Assembly (NCBI GenBank): GCA_937951625.1
Contig: CALFBP010000033.1
Span: 102,083 to 166,082, forward strand
Origin: an uncultured Thermoguttaceae bacterium
GTDB lineage: Bacteria; Planctomycetota; Planctomycetia; Pirellulales; Thermoguttaceae
Reading direction: 5' to 3'
Length of the DNA stretch: 64,000 nucleotides
Position numbers and translations under genes: made by a program. The notes beneath the pieces are model-generated. The model had not been told where the DNA came from. It saw nothing but the letters and a program-made list of their open reading frames with translations, and made no database searches. This document shows, piece after piece, positions 15,032 through 23,623 of the stretch. Each line of letters opens with the position of its first letter. Position 1 is the stretch's first letter.

Positions 15032-17290
15032 TCACGCCGGGTTCTGCCCGGCCAAGGCAGCCTCGTCCGAGTCGCCCCACCAGAGGTGGCGAAGCAACCC
15101 GTGCAAGCGAACCCCGCCGCCCAGCAGCAGGACACGTTGAACGCGCCGTCCCGGATGGGCCTCTTCGAAAACGTCCAGTCCGGTCTTCAGTTCGTTGACG
15201 AGGTCTTGAATCATAAGACGGGTGACCTCGGCCAGGCGGGCGGTATTGTCTCCCGCCCCGGGATTGCGCTTCCATTGTTCGGCGCGGGCGAACGTCATGT
15301 GGAATTCGCGGACCAAGGTTTTGGTCACACGGTCGATGCCCAAGCCGCCCGAGCGAAGCCATGCCAAGTCCCCGGCGCTTACCAGAAGGTTCGTGGCGTC
15401 AGCGCCGATGTCGAACAGCGCGATGGGCGGCTCGGCGGGGGCCTCCTCGGCTACCAAGTCGGATCGGGTGGGAAAATAGTTGAACACGGCGAAATTGTGG
15501 ATCGCCAGCCAATCTGCTTGAACCACATCGACCCGCACCCCAAGCTTTCGTAGGGTTTCCAACCAATCTTCCAGCACCACGTGCTTGATGCCCAGCACCG
15601 CGACTTTCAGCCAAGTCGTGTGGTCTGCGGACCGTTCGATCTGTTCCAAGATCGCATAGCGCCACTCCAGCTCCCGCAAGGGAATGGGCAGCAGCAGGGT
15701 CGCCTCGTTCGCCACGGCGGTGTCGAGCATCTCGGGATCCATGTCGGGCAATTCGAACTGGCGGACCACGACGCTTCGCGGCGGCAAGGTCACGCAGACC
15801 CGGTCGGCGGTGGGATTTCGGGAAGCCCAGGTCTTGACGGCTTCTTCCAACAACATCCGCAACTGGCTGTCGCTGGCCGCTTGACTGAGAATCTTGTCGT
15901 ATTCGACGAAATCGCAATCGGTGACGATCGGATCGCCGCCCGACAGAGCCAGCCGAACCGCCTTCAGACCGCTCGAGCCGAGGTCGAGGCCCCAAGCGCT
16001 GCGGGCCGGGCGGCGGGAAAGCCAACGCGTGGCCTTGCCCCAGAGACTCTCGTCTTCCGGAAGCAGGTTCACGTCGCTCGAGGTCTCCACGAGTCCCTGC
16101 AAGGCCACGCCGCACGCGGCCGCGAAGCGACCCGGATGGTCCAACGCCACCGTGCTTTGAAAATCTGGGGCCACCCCTAGCCTTCCAAATCCCGTCAGCC
16201 ATTCCACCGGACGACCGAGAACCGAGCCCTTGCGGGGCTTCAGCAATAAAAAGGGCTGCTCCAAGGTTCGAGCGTGGTTTTGGAAACGTTGTTCCAATTC
16301 CGCGCACACGGTTGCCATCTCGCGATCCTGCGGCGCCAGTTTGCGGAATCGCGCCGCCAACGACACCACGCTATCGTTGACTAAAGGCGTTTCACGAAGC
16401 TCCCGAGTCAAATAGGCCAGTTCCCAGGCACGGTCCCGAATGGCACGCAATTCCTCGGTCTGTAGGCCCTCGGGCACCTGATCCAGCACACGTTTGACTT
16501 CCGTGTAGCGGCCTGCCGCCAGTTTGGTTTGGGCGACCTGGGCCAAGCGGGCGGCAAGGTGCGTGCCCATGCCTCGGGCCTCGCGATGGTCTGGGCAGAG
16601 TGTCAGCAGGCGTCCAATCTTCCGAATCGCCTCCGCGGAGGGCGGCCCCTTGCCCAACGCCTCCAGCTCGCCTTCCAAGGCGGCGATCTCGCCGAGGGCC
16701 GCTTGCACCTCGTCATAGAGTTGCCCGACGCTCCCCACGCGGAGCGCGACCGGGATGGCCTCCAGGAGGCGTCCCGCCCCACGGTAATCGCGTTTGGCGA
16801 TGAGTTGCCGGACCTCCTTTTCGGCGGTGATGGCCCGGGCCCGCCATGCCTCCCGCTCCGCACGGCACATCTCGATCATCCGCGTGGCACGCTTGGCAAA
16901 CTCGCTGAGGCGCGAATCTTCGTAGGCGGCGATGGGTTGGAGCATGGCAATGGCCTCGGTGAAGCGGTGAACCTGCATCAGCTTCTCGGCCTTGGCGAGT
17001 TCTTTATCCAACGATTCGAGTCGCTCTTGGACCCACTCCAAAATGTTCGCGCCGCAGGAGCCGCAATACTTGGTGGTCGCCTCGTTAGGGGCCTTGCAGC
17101 GGAAACAGGGTTCCCATAGGCCCAGACCGCATTCCCGGCAAAAACGATTCGAGGCGGGATTGACGGCATTGCACGCCCCGCAGACCACGGTCTGGTTGCC
17201 CACCGCCCGTGGTGCCTCGGATTGCGCACCGTTACCGAGAGGGCGTGCTTTGAGGATCCCGCTGAACTTGGGCGGCGGGGTTGCGGCCAT
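15032..17290 (-). CDS. Zinc-ribbon/helical-repeat protein with a PilM-like actin-fold ATPase, apparently permuted
   Basis: 752 residues. Residues 37-79 hold two zinc ribbons (CGAC...CREC and CFRC...CGSC). Residues 85-340 are alpha-helical and repeat-like. Residues 433-752 resemble PilM/FtsA-type ATPases: WGLDLGSSGLKAVRL (phosphate-1), VCVTLPPRSVVVRQFELP, IALFDIGADATNLLV (phosphate-2), and LLLGGGVRLHGLLRHLW. The chain stops just after that glycine motif, but the element that normally ends PilM (PV...F..A.GVALQGL...NLLP) sits earlier at residues 355-412 as RFAAACGVALQGL then NLLPEDE. This suggests a circular permutation or a fused partial copy. PilM is the cytoplasmic platform ATPase of type IV pili. 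The gene starts 12 bp after protein A. Confidence 0.8.
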   Translation of the reverse strand: MAATPPPKFSGILKARPLGNGAQSEAPRAVGNQTVVCGACNAVNPASNRFCRECGLGLWEPCFRCKAPNEATTKYCGSCGANILEWVQERLESLDKELAKAEKLMQVHRFTEAIAMLQPIAAYEDSRLSEFAKRATRMIEMCRAEREAWRARAITAEKEVRQLIAKRDYRGAGRLLEAIPVALRVGSVGQLYDEVQAALGEIAALEGELEALGKGPPSAEAIRKIGRLLTLCPDHREARGMGTHLAARLAQVAQTKLAAGRYTEVKRVLDQVPEGLQTEELRAIRDRAWELAYLTRELRETPLVNDSVVSLAARFRKLAPQDREMATVCAELEQRFQNHARTLEQPFLLLKPRKGSVLGRPVEWLTGFGRLGVAPDFQSTVALDHPGRFAAACGVALQGLVETSSDVNLLPEDESLWGKATRWLSRRPARSAWGLDLGSSGLKAVRLALSGGDPIVTDCDFVEYDKILSQAASDSQLRMLLEEAVKTWASRNPTADRVCVTLPPRSVVVRQFELPDMDPEMLDTAVANEATLLLPIPLRELEWRYAILEQIERSADHTTWLKVAVLGIKHVVLEDWLETLRKLGVRVDVVQADWLAIHNFAVFNYFPTRSDLVAEEAPAEPPIALFDIGADATNLLVSAGDLAWLRSGGLGIDRVTKTLVREFHMTFARAEQWKRNPGAGDNTARLAEVTRLMIQDLVNELKTGLDVFEEAHPGRRVQRVLLLGGGVRLHGLLRHLWWGDSDEAALAGQNPA

Positions 17291-17302
17291 GGTCGCCTCC
17301 CT

Positions 17303-19399
17303 TCACGGTATCTCGTCGGTCGATTCGCTCGTCCCCGCCCTCCTTGTCGCCGCCTCCATTCCCGTCACAGTCACCGAAAGGATCTCGACCGTGATTTCCT
17401 GCATTTCGTCCGGTGGGGCGTCCACTTTGGGATTGGCCCGGCTCAAAAGTACATCGACCGATCGCACCGCGCCGTTCTTGCCTGGCAACAACGTCTCCAG
17501 CCAGACGCCTTCTTTGGTCGGGTGCATCTTCGGCCCCTTCAGGGTTCGCTCATAGTGCCCGCGCACGTTCATGGGTCGGGCCCTTTGCTCGATGCGGACG
17601 TATGCGACTTCCAGCGGATCCGGGGCTAAGGAGGCGAGTTTCGCGGCATGGTCGCCCGGCCAGCGCACGACGTACTGCACGTCGATTTCTGCCCGCGGAT
17701 GCAACGGGATCGGCATTCCACTCGACTCGCCGCTGTCGTCCGCCGTCGCTTTGTCGCTCTCCTTTGCACGATTCGGCAGGACCGCCGCCGCTGCCAAACG
17801 CCGGCAAAGGTCATGCACGATCGCCTGTTCGAAGTCCAACCACGGGTCCTTGGCTTGCGGGGAGAGCCTTTGGCCTGTGTTTCGCGTCTTGGCAGCGGCT
17901 TGGTTTGCCGTGGGGCGATTGCGGCGGGCATTTTTCAACACAGCCAAAATGCCCGGCTCCACGACGAGGCCCTCTTGCCCATTCGCCCCCGATGAGCTCG
18001 CCACCGGGGGTCCTTCTTCCCAACGTCGCTCCAGCAAACGGCCGAGCCGCGAACGCACATCCGCCCGTGGCACCGTGGCCGCCAAGAGCACCCATTCCCT
18101 AGCCTCTTCCATGGATCGGACCGTCGTGCGCCGGGCATCGATCGCCCGGGCGAGATCGGCTTTCCAAAGCTGTTGTGCGACGCGATAAGGAAATTCCGGG
18201 TCCAAAGTTCCTAACGCGCTGACCTGCGCCGAGGCATCCACGTCCGCAATCCCTAAAAATTGCCGCATGGCCCAGCCGCTCAGCTCCGTCAGGCGATTCA
18301 GGGCCTGACTCCGAACCTGCGCGTCAAGCTCAGGCCGCTCGATCAAAAAGACATAGGCCTCCAAGTTCTCGGGATGGGGACGGAGCCAGACCTGAGCGAG
18401 GAGTTTCTTAGCCTGGGCCGGGCAGGAAGGCTCGACGAATCGTTTTGCCGCAAGTAGCCGCACGCCGCTCTTTCCGTGCTCGGCCAGGGCGGCGACGGCC
18501 TGTTCTCGAAGTTTCTCCGGGGCCGTTTCCCGGCCCCCCCAAGCGATGATCTTTTCCGGTTCGAAAACGGCCAAGGCCAGGAGCCGTTCGTTTTCCGCCG
18601 TGGGGTTCACGGCCAACGCCCTTAGCGCCGCGGCCGGGGCAGCCGATTCCTTGCCAGCGCTCACCGTTCCCGCCAACAGACCAGTCAGCGTGCGCCGGGC
18701 CTCCGCCGTTCCGTTGCGGCTCAAGGCTTCGGTAATCGCCTCGACGGCTGCCGAAGCAGTTTCCCGATCTCCTCCTCTTCCCTCTTCTTCGGCTGCCCGT
18801 GTCCCCACAAACTTCTTCAATCCCGGCGGCAAGTCCAAGACCAATAGTTTCTCGAAAAACTCGGCCTGCCGCTCGTCGCGCGGCGTGTTGTTCAAGCGGT
18901 GTTCCACTGCCCGAGGCAGTTGCGGGTGATTGGTCAGCCGGGCAACGAAATAGTCAAAATCTTTCCATGACGTGAACTCCTCCGGCACCGGCGGAAGTTC
19001 CGATGCCGATGTTGTCGTCGCCGATTCGTCTGAGGAATCGGTGTTCGATTTGGCAACTTTCTGTTCAGGCTGGCCGTTCGCCTCCGACTGTTGTTGTTTT
19101 TCAGCGGCCTTTTTGGCTGCCGCCTCTTCCTCTTTTTTCTTTTTTTCCTCTTCTGCCCGCTTGGCCGCTTCAGCTTGCTGCTTGGCCTCCTCTTCTTCCC
19201 GCTGCTTGCGCTTCTTAAGGAACTCTTCCTTGGTCATGCCGCCCCAGGCCGCGTAAGGATCTGGTCCGCGCCGCGAGCAGCCACGCCACACCACCGCCGA
19301 ACCACCGGCAAGCACCAGCACCGCCAAGAGTCCCGCGATCCAATACCATCGGGGCACGCGCGATGTGGATCGGCTTCTCGATGTTCGACGTACTACCAT
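17303..19399 (-). CDS. Membrane-anchored repeat protein A (paralogue of the protein at 26866-30117)
   Basis: 698 residues, no family name recognised. An Arg-rich N-terminus is followed by one membrane helix (WYWIAGLLAVLVLAGGSAVVW, residues 19-39). Residues 55-110 are a highly charged Glu/Lys/Ala coiled coil. A helical repeat region follows (about 145-470), then a beta-rich C-terminus with VQYVVRWPGD, VAYVRIEQRARP, EGVWLETLLP and EITVEILSVTV. These blocks align in the same order with protein B: HPENLEAYVFLIERPELDA against NPENLAAQFVLLKADAIDA, and YRVAQQLW against YRVGRQLW. Topology suggests the bulk is outside the cytoplasm. It lies upstream of, and likely co-transcribed with, the PilM-like gene, hinting at a pilus-like or envelope complex (inference). 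Confidence 0.8.
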   Translation of the reverse strand: MVVRRTSRSRSTSRVPRWYWIAGLLAVLVLAGGSAVVWRGCSRRGPDPYAAWGGMTKEEFLKKRKQREEEEAKQQAEAAKRAEEEKKKKEEEAAAKKAAEKQQQSEANGQPEQKVAKSNTDSSDESATTTSASELPPVPEEFTSWKDFDYFVARLTNHPQLPRAVEHRLNNTPRDERQAEFFEKLLVLDLPPGLKKFVGTRAAEEEGRGGDRETASAAVEAITEALSRNGTAEARRTLTGLLAGTVSAGKESAAPAAALRALAVNPTAENERLLALAVFEPEKIIAWGGRETAPEKLREQAVAALAEHGKSGVRLLAAKRFVEPSCPAQAKKLLAQVWLRPHPENLEAYVFLIERPELDAQVRSQALNRLTELSGWAMRQFLGIADVDASAQVSALGTLDPEFPYRVAQQLWKADLARAIDARRTTVRSMEEAREWVLLAATVPRADVRSRLGRLLERRWEEGPPVASSSGANGQEGLVVEPGILAVLKNARRNRPTANQAAAKTRNTGQRLSPQAKDPWLDFEQAIVHDLCRRLAAAAVLPNRAKESDKATADDSGESSGMPIPLHPRAEIDVQYVVRWPGDHAAKLASLAPDPLEVAYVRIEQRARPMNVRGHYERTLKGPKMHPTKEGVWLETLLPGKNGAVRSVDVLLSRANPKVDAPPDEMQEITVEILSVTVTGMEAATRRAGTSESTDEIP

Positions 19400-19696
19400 G
19401 TCCGGTCCTCAAAATGCGCAGACCTACACCTCACGCGTTGCCAAATCGGCACTATCCTAGTCCCTTACCGTTAGCCCAGGCTTAATGTTTTGTTAGGAAT
19501 GTGTAAAACTCGACCGAAGAAAAGCAGGCTTTCGACAGCGCGTCCTTAGTCGCATAGAGATCCCCTACGCGGTTCTCACACCCATCCGCTTTGCGATCTG
19601 CTCATCGACAACGGGAGTGACTTGCGAGAAACGTGTGACCTAGAATGGAAATCCCCGAGCGCGGGTGGGCACCTCGGAGCCTTCCTCAAAAATTCG

Positions 19697-19748
19697 CTCT
19701 CCCTTTGGGAGAGGGTTGAGGTAAGGGAAAAGAGGGTCAGGGCGAGGG
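19697..19748. repeat. Dispersed palindromic repeat, locus 2
   Basis: CTCTCCCTTTGGGAGAG forms a near-perfect hairpin at 19697-19713, followed by the tail GGTTGAGGTAAGGG and then GAGGGTCAGGGCGAGGG. It is clearly the same element as loci 1 and 4. Intergenic. Confidence 0.7.
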
Positions 19749-19965
19749 AAACCTATGCTGGTGCTCCCCTCGCTCCAAACCGATCTTCCGTTCCCAGGAG
19801 ACGGAGGTTGTGGATAAGCTCCTCGTGGGCGGCCGGACGTGACGAACGAATGGCGCAAACGTGCTGTCCCCGTCTTTCCGACTCGATGGCCTCGGACCGT
19901 CCGGCCGTCTTCTGATTGGCACCCCCTATTTTGGGCCAGCACTCGTGCCCGCACCTGCTCAAAAC

Positions 19966-20003
19966 ACAAAAAGACCCGCTGACAAGGGTTGCCAACGGGT
20001 CTT
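19966..20003 (-). terminator. Rho-independent terminator of tRNA-Ala
   Basis: On the minus strand, just 3' of the tRNA, AAGACCCGTTGGCA pairs with TGTCAGCGGGTCTT (with G-U pairs) around a short loop and is followed by TTTGTG. Stem of about 14 bp, starting 4 nt after the tRNA CCA. Confidence 0.8.
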
Positions 20004-20006
20004 CTC

Positions 20007-20082
20007 TGGTGGAGCGGAGGAGGGTCGAACTCCCGACCTCTGCATTGCGAACGCAGCGCTCTCCCAACTGAGCTACCGCCCC
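20007..20082 (-). tRNA. tRNA-Ala (anticodon CGC)
   Basis: 76 nt including an encoded CCA. The acceptor stem GGGGCGG pairs with CCGCTCC (one G-T pair), followed by discriminator A and CCA at 20010-20007. D-arm GCTCAGTTGGGAGAGC; anticodon arm CTGCG-TTCGCAA-TGCAG gives anticodon CGC, reading the alanine codon GCG. T-arm GGGAGTTCGACCCTCC contains GTTCGA. A strong terminator follows immediately, so it is a single-gene unit. Confidence 0.97.
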
Positions 20083-20542
20083 AGATTCGTCCCTCGCAAT
20101 ATTATCCGAAACCAAAGCGGCTAACAAGGTCTCTCGAGATACATCCGAAAGGGGGGGGTGAAAACGCTGGCACAAATCCGCGTTCCAGGGCGTGAATCGG
20201 GCGCGGGTCCATAAGGTGCAAGCGGACCAGGCGCTTTCTGCCAAAACTTTTGGGTTAGAGTTTATCTCACAACCCCGTTTATCCAACTATCACGGGCGTT
20301 TGGCTGGGGTGCGGGAAGTCACAATGCAGGGTTTTTCCCGCAGGTTGCGAAGCTTTTGGGACCTCACCATGACCCTCTCCCACGGGGAGAGGGTTTAGGT
20401 TTAGTTTAACCACGTGCCTGAGATGAACCATCTCGCAGGGGGGCGTTTAAGATAGGCTCTCGACTGTCGGGCGGGCTATAGGAAAACTGGTGCTACTGGA
20501 CGCCCGAGCGGAGGCTCGGGCCCTCGCGCCGGTCGTCGTGCC
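20083..20542. other. Intergenic region between the DUF1573 gene and tRNA-Ala
   Basis: About 460 bp with no gene. It includes a G run at about 20150 and dispersed repeat locus 3 (20363-20398). The tRNA promoter should lie just right of 20083, but no consensus boxes are clear. Confidence 0.45.
20363..20398. repeat. Dispersed palindromic repeat, locus 3
   Basis: ACCCTCTCCCACGGGGAGAG then GGT forms a hairpin of ACCCTCTCCC with GGGGAGAGGGT. It matches the core of the other loci but lacks the full GGTGAGGG tail. Intergenic. Confidence 0.65.
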
Positions 20543-21706
20543 TTAGCGATCACCCGGTCCTCGCGGCAACCAACCACTGGTGACCGCGAAGGCTACCTTC
20601 AAACGCGCAATCTCCGGCATCTCGGGGTGATCGGTCAGCACGCGGATCTCGCCCATCGTGTCTTCCGAGAGGTGATTGCAGGCCGGGGCGTCGGGCGGGA
20701 CGTCGATGGCGATCGTGTAAATCCCTTTTTTGGCCAATTCCGGGCTTTGCGCAAACACGCTCACCTTGAGGAAACTCGGCTTCACCTCGATCTGGCGGAC
20801 TTGGATCTCAGGGTGATCTCCGCGAATCCGCAACACTAGCCGCGCCGAGGCCCCTTCGCCAGGCTTCAGCGGTCCGAGCGTGACCACGCCATCGACGTCG
20901 ATGTGCGGGCCGTAGATCGACCGCAGCGGCGGTACATGTCCGGCGATCGTCAACTGGACCGGTTTCGTGGCATCCGGTTGGCCAGCGCCCTCGGCTTCGG
21001 CCTCGAACAGGCACTCAAAGGTTTTCTGTACCGCGGTTCCCGGCAAACGGAATGTCGCCAGGTAGCCGCTTCGGGCATCGAGTGGCTTCAGCTTTTCTGC
21101 CGGGGCGGGCTGAAATTCCCAGCTCAAACCCTCGAGCGAACTCTTCATATTCTTGAGCGAAAACGATTCCCAGACCTGGGAATAAATGATCGTGGAACAC
21201 TCAACGGGTTTTCCACGCTCCAATTCCGAAAGCGAGATCAGCGGATCGGCCACGGCCACGTAAGAGCGGATTTCGCCCTCGATGGTCAATTGGAAACGAG
21301 GCGTCTCCGGGTCGTTGGTGACGAAATCGGCTGTGTGGCGAAACTTGCCTAGGATGCCCTCGGTCTTGGATTCGATCTCGATCGGCCCGCCCATGCCCGG
21401 CGGGATGTCTTCGGCAGGCAGCATGGATACCGTGCATTGGCAGGATGTTCCCGCTTTCGCTAGTCTCAGCGGCGCGGTCCCCTCGTTCTTAACAATGAAC
21501 AAGTGCTTGCACGGTTCGCGGGGGTCGAGGATGCCGAAGTCGTGCCGTGATTCGAGAAGAACGACCTTGGGTACGCCGGGGGGCTGATTTGCGTCCGAAT
21601 CGCGGGAAGACGCCAGGATTCCTGAGCGTAGCGCCAACGCTACAACCAGTACCCCCACAACGCCAATCAATCCGCCAATGCCGATCCAAACCCGAGTGCG
21701 TTTCAA
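20543..21706 (-). CDS. DUF1573 domain protein, membrane-anchored
   Basis: 387 residues. An N-terminal helix (WIGIGGLIGVVGVLVVALAL) anchors the protein or acts as an uncleaved signal. A DUF1573-type immunoglobulin-like domain follows, recognised by SRHDFGILDPREPCKHLFIVKNEG and CQCTVSMLPAEDIPPG. Later segments (VTNDPETPRFQLTIEG; VLTDHPEMPEIARLKVAF) suggest a further related beta-sandwich domain. Proteins of this family are extracytoplasmic and widespread in planctomycetes; function is not established. The Cys-x-Cys pair could form a disulfide, and two thioredoxin-like genes lie about 4 kb away, though a link is speculative. It is downstream of a DUF1559 gene on the same strand, separated by strong hairpins. 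Confidence 0.8.
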   Translation of the reverse strand: MKRTRVWIGIGGLIGVVGVLVVALALRSGILASSRDSDANQPPGVPKVVLLESRHDFGILDPREPCKHLFIVKNEGTAPLRLAKAGTSCQCTVSMLPAEDIPPGMGGPIEIESKTEGILGKFRHTADFVTNDPETPRFQLTIEGEIRSYVAVADPLISLSELERGKPVECSTIIYSQVWESFSLKNMKSSLEGLSWEFQPAPAEKLKPLDARSGYLATFRLPGTAVQKTFECLFEAEAEGAGQPDATKPVQLTIAGHVPPLRSIYGPHIDVDGVVTLGPLKPGEGASARLVLRIRGDHPEIQVRQIEVKPSFLKVSVFAQSPELAKKGIYTIAIDVPPDAPACNHLSEDTMGEIRVLTDHPEMPEIARLKVAFAVTSGWLPRGPGDR

Positions 21707-21852
21707 GCGTCCTTCTCCTCTGGCCTAAGTGACCGAGTCATGGCTGCAAATTGCCTACGAGTAAGCGGTGTCGCTCGGTCACCATACGCCGATTCTAATG
21801 AACAACCTCTCAACGAAACAGGCTAGAGTATTAAAGTGCGACCCACAACGGG

Positions 21853-21889
21853 GCCCGCCCCGGCGGATGCACTGCATCCCGGGGCGGGC
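21853..21889. other. Strong GC hairpin between the DUF1559 and DUF1573 genes
   Basis: GCCCGCCCCG (21853-21862) pairs perfectly with CGGGGCGGGC (21880-21889); inside, after a 2-nt bulge, GGATGC pairs with GCATCC around ACT. There is no T run on either side, so it is not a classical terminator. It may stabilise or end the upstream minus-strand transcript. A second, weaker hairpin (AAGGTCTCCCC with GGGGACCTT) lies at 21913-21935, directly after the DUF1559 stop. Confidence 0.6.
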
Positions 21890-21951
21890 GGACACACAGC
21901 AAGGCGTTGACATGAAGGTCCCCACAGGGGAGACCTTGCCTTTCAGCTAAA

Positions 21952-23205
21952 TCAGCCCTCGAACCTGCCCTTGCGGACGTTGGTGTCGATCCACGGGCCG
22001 TTGTACATGTCGCTCGGGGCGACCTCGCAACGGTTATCGGTGTAGCCCGTCGCGGCAGGTGTCGCGGTCGTGCCGACGGGGAAGCCGGGGTTCACGTAGC
22101 CGTCGCCGTTGATGTCGTAGAATTGCTTGACCGAGCCGTCGCCCATCAAGCAGTTGAAGAACTTCTTGTTGCCCGCACCGTGGATGCACATCCAGTCGCG
22201 GGTATCTTGCAGATACAAGCGGTTGTCCGGGTTCGGACCGGCAAAGTCAGCTTCGGTCTTCCCATTCAGGCCGACGTAATCGGTCGGGGTGGGCAGTTGC
22301 TGTGGGATCGCCGTAAGGATGTTAGTCCCATTCGGCATGATGGAAATCGCGGCAGGGTTGGGGGTGGTGTTCGCGTAGGACGGGCCGTCGTTGAACGACT
22401 CACCAAGTCGCACACCGGCAGTCAATCCCAGGTCATCATTCACGTTGGCCAAAAGAACGGCCTCGTTGATGTCACCAGGACCGGCATCGCCCAGCAACGG
22501 AATCGTCGAGGAGGCGACGGGGGCCGACTCCAACATCTGGACGGTGAGCGGGCCGATGGCGCCGCCAAGTCCCTTCAAATTGTAGCCTCCGTATCCGGTC
22601 ACCATGGTACCGCTCTGGTTGACGCCCTTCGGCCCACTTCGGACCATGAACCAGCTCGAGGCGTAGTTCGTGTTGTAGCCCTCTTGGACGACCATATTGA
22701 CGGCGTAGTTGAACCAGCCGGTGGTGTCAGGCAGCGTCAAGTTGTTCTGCCATGGTCCGTGCGGGGGCTCGGTCGTGCTGCCGGTCGTCGCGCCGCACTT
22801 GCCTTCGGTCAGGCGGGCCGGATCAGGCAACCCGTCGGCCGGGATGGTCGATGTGCCGATACCCAACAGGTCGTTGAGCTTTTCAAGGGAGCGGATGGGG
22901 TTGCTCGGGCAAAGCATCTTGCCGGGCACGGCGGCGCCGATCTTAATCAAGTCGGCGACCCAGCCATACTCGAACAAGCAGCCGTCACGACGCTGATCCC
23001 AAGCACCACTGCACAGGCGGCCGGCGGGGTCCGAGTTGGCGAACTCGAACATGCCAATACCGAACTGGCGCAGGTTATTCTGGCAGGTGCTGGAGCGGGC
23101 CGCCTCGCGGGCGCGGGACAGGGCCGGCATCAACAGGGCAATCAGCAAGCCGATGATCGCAATGACCACCAGCATCTCAACCAACGTGAAACCTTTGCGT
23201 TTCAT
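21952..23205 (-). CDS. DUF1559 prepilin-like protein with C-terminal Ca-loop-like motif
   Basis: 417 residues. The N-terminus [25 protein letters not shown] is split here as KGFTLVEML (prepilin peptidase site G/FTLVE) plus a hydrophobic helix, followed by [21 protein letters not shown], the DUF1559 hallmark. Such proteins are presumed pseudopilins or envelope proteins. Near the C-terminus, [14 protein letters not shown] leads into [12 protein letters not shown], which resembles an EF-hand/dockerin calcium loop. The ATG at 23205 has GGAG about 12 nt upstream, a weak site. A second gene of the same type lies 418 bp upstream; both share CSGA..RRDG, the [16 protein letters not shown] stretch and the Ca-loop end, so they form a paralogous pair. 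Confidence 0.9.
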   Translation of the reverse strand: MKRKGFTLVEMLVVIAIIGLLIALLMPALSRAREAARSSTCQNNLRQFGIGMFEFANSDPAGRLCSGAWDQRRDGCLFEYGWVADLIKIGAAVPGKMLCPSNPIRSLEKLNDLLGIGTSTIPADGLPDPARLTEGKCGATTGSTTEPPHGPWQNNLTLPDTTGWFNYAVNMVVQEGYNTNYASSWFMVRSGPKGVNQSGTMVTGYGGYNLKGLGGAIGPLTVQMLESAPVASSTIPLLGDAGPGDINEAVLLANVNDDLGLTAGVRLGESFNDGPSYANTTPNPAAISIMPNGTNILTAIPQQLPTPTDYVGLNGKTEADFAGPNPDNRLYLQDTRDWMCIHGAGNKKFFNCLMGDGSVKQFYDINGDGYVNPGFPVGTTATPAATGYTDNRCEVAPSDMYNGPWIDTNVRKGRFEG

Positions 23206-23623
23206 TGTTTCTCTTGCTCCAAATACAGGTTCGAACGGTAACCACCAAACCTCATTCTCTAGTTCCGAGCGATTGGGATCGCTAAACCTCTGGAAAAGCG
23301 CTACACCTCCTTTCCTTCTTACTCCGAATGCTTTCCCTCATCACACAAGCCTTAAGACCGTGCGGTGGTCGGTAATCACCCCCCTGATCCTGCCCCTCTT
23401 GGGCACTTCGGCCATCAGCCGAGTGGCGTCGGCAACCGTCGCACGGTTGTGTTAGCATGATTTGCAGCAAACGGGTCGTTTTCTGCTTGTCAACTTCGAA
23501 TGGGATTATCCAAACCGATGTCAGAACTTTATGCGTGAAGCATAAAAAACTTGTAAAATCCGCGCTTGATGTTTGTTGTTTGGTTCCGGGCGGTGCGGTC
23601 AGGCGGTGCTGCGGTGTTGCCTG
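23206..23623. other. Spacer between the two DUF1559 genes
   Basis: 418 bp, AT-richer in its right half. On the minus strand there is a TTGACA at about 23492 without a good -10 at normal spacing, a palindrome TTTATGC-TTCAC-GCATAAA near 23530-23546, and a hairpin CAACCGT-CGC-ACGGTTG at 23433-23449. Probably holds the promoter and leader of the downstream prepilin gene. No supported gene. Confidence 0.45.

Larger units (their letters stand above)
19400..20006. other. Intergenic region upstream of protein A
   Basis: About 600 bp without a credible gene. It contains dispersed repeat locus 2 (19697-19748) and, at the right end, the tRNA terminator. Open frames here are repeat translations or read through the tRNA. 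Confidence 0.5.

Noticed and set aside
19753..20286. Minus-strand frame running through tRNA-Ala
   Set aside because: The segment [18 protein letters not shown] is the well-known spurious translation of a tRNA gene.
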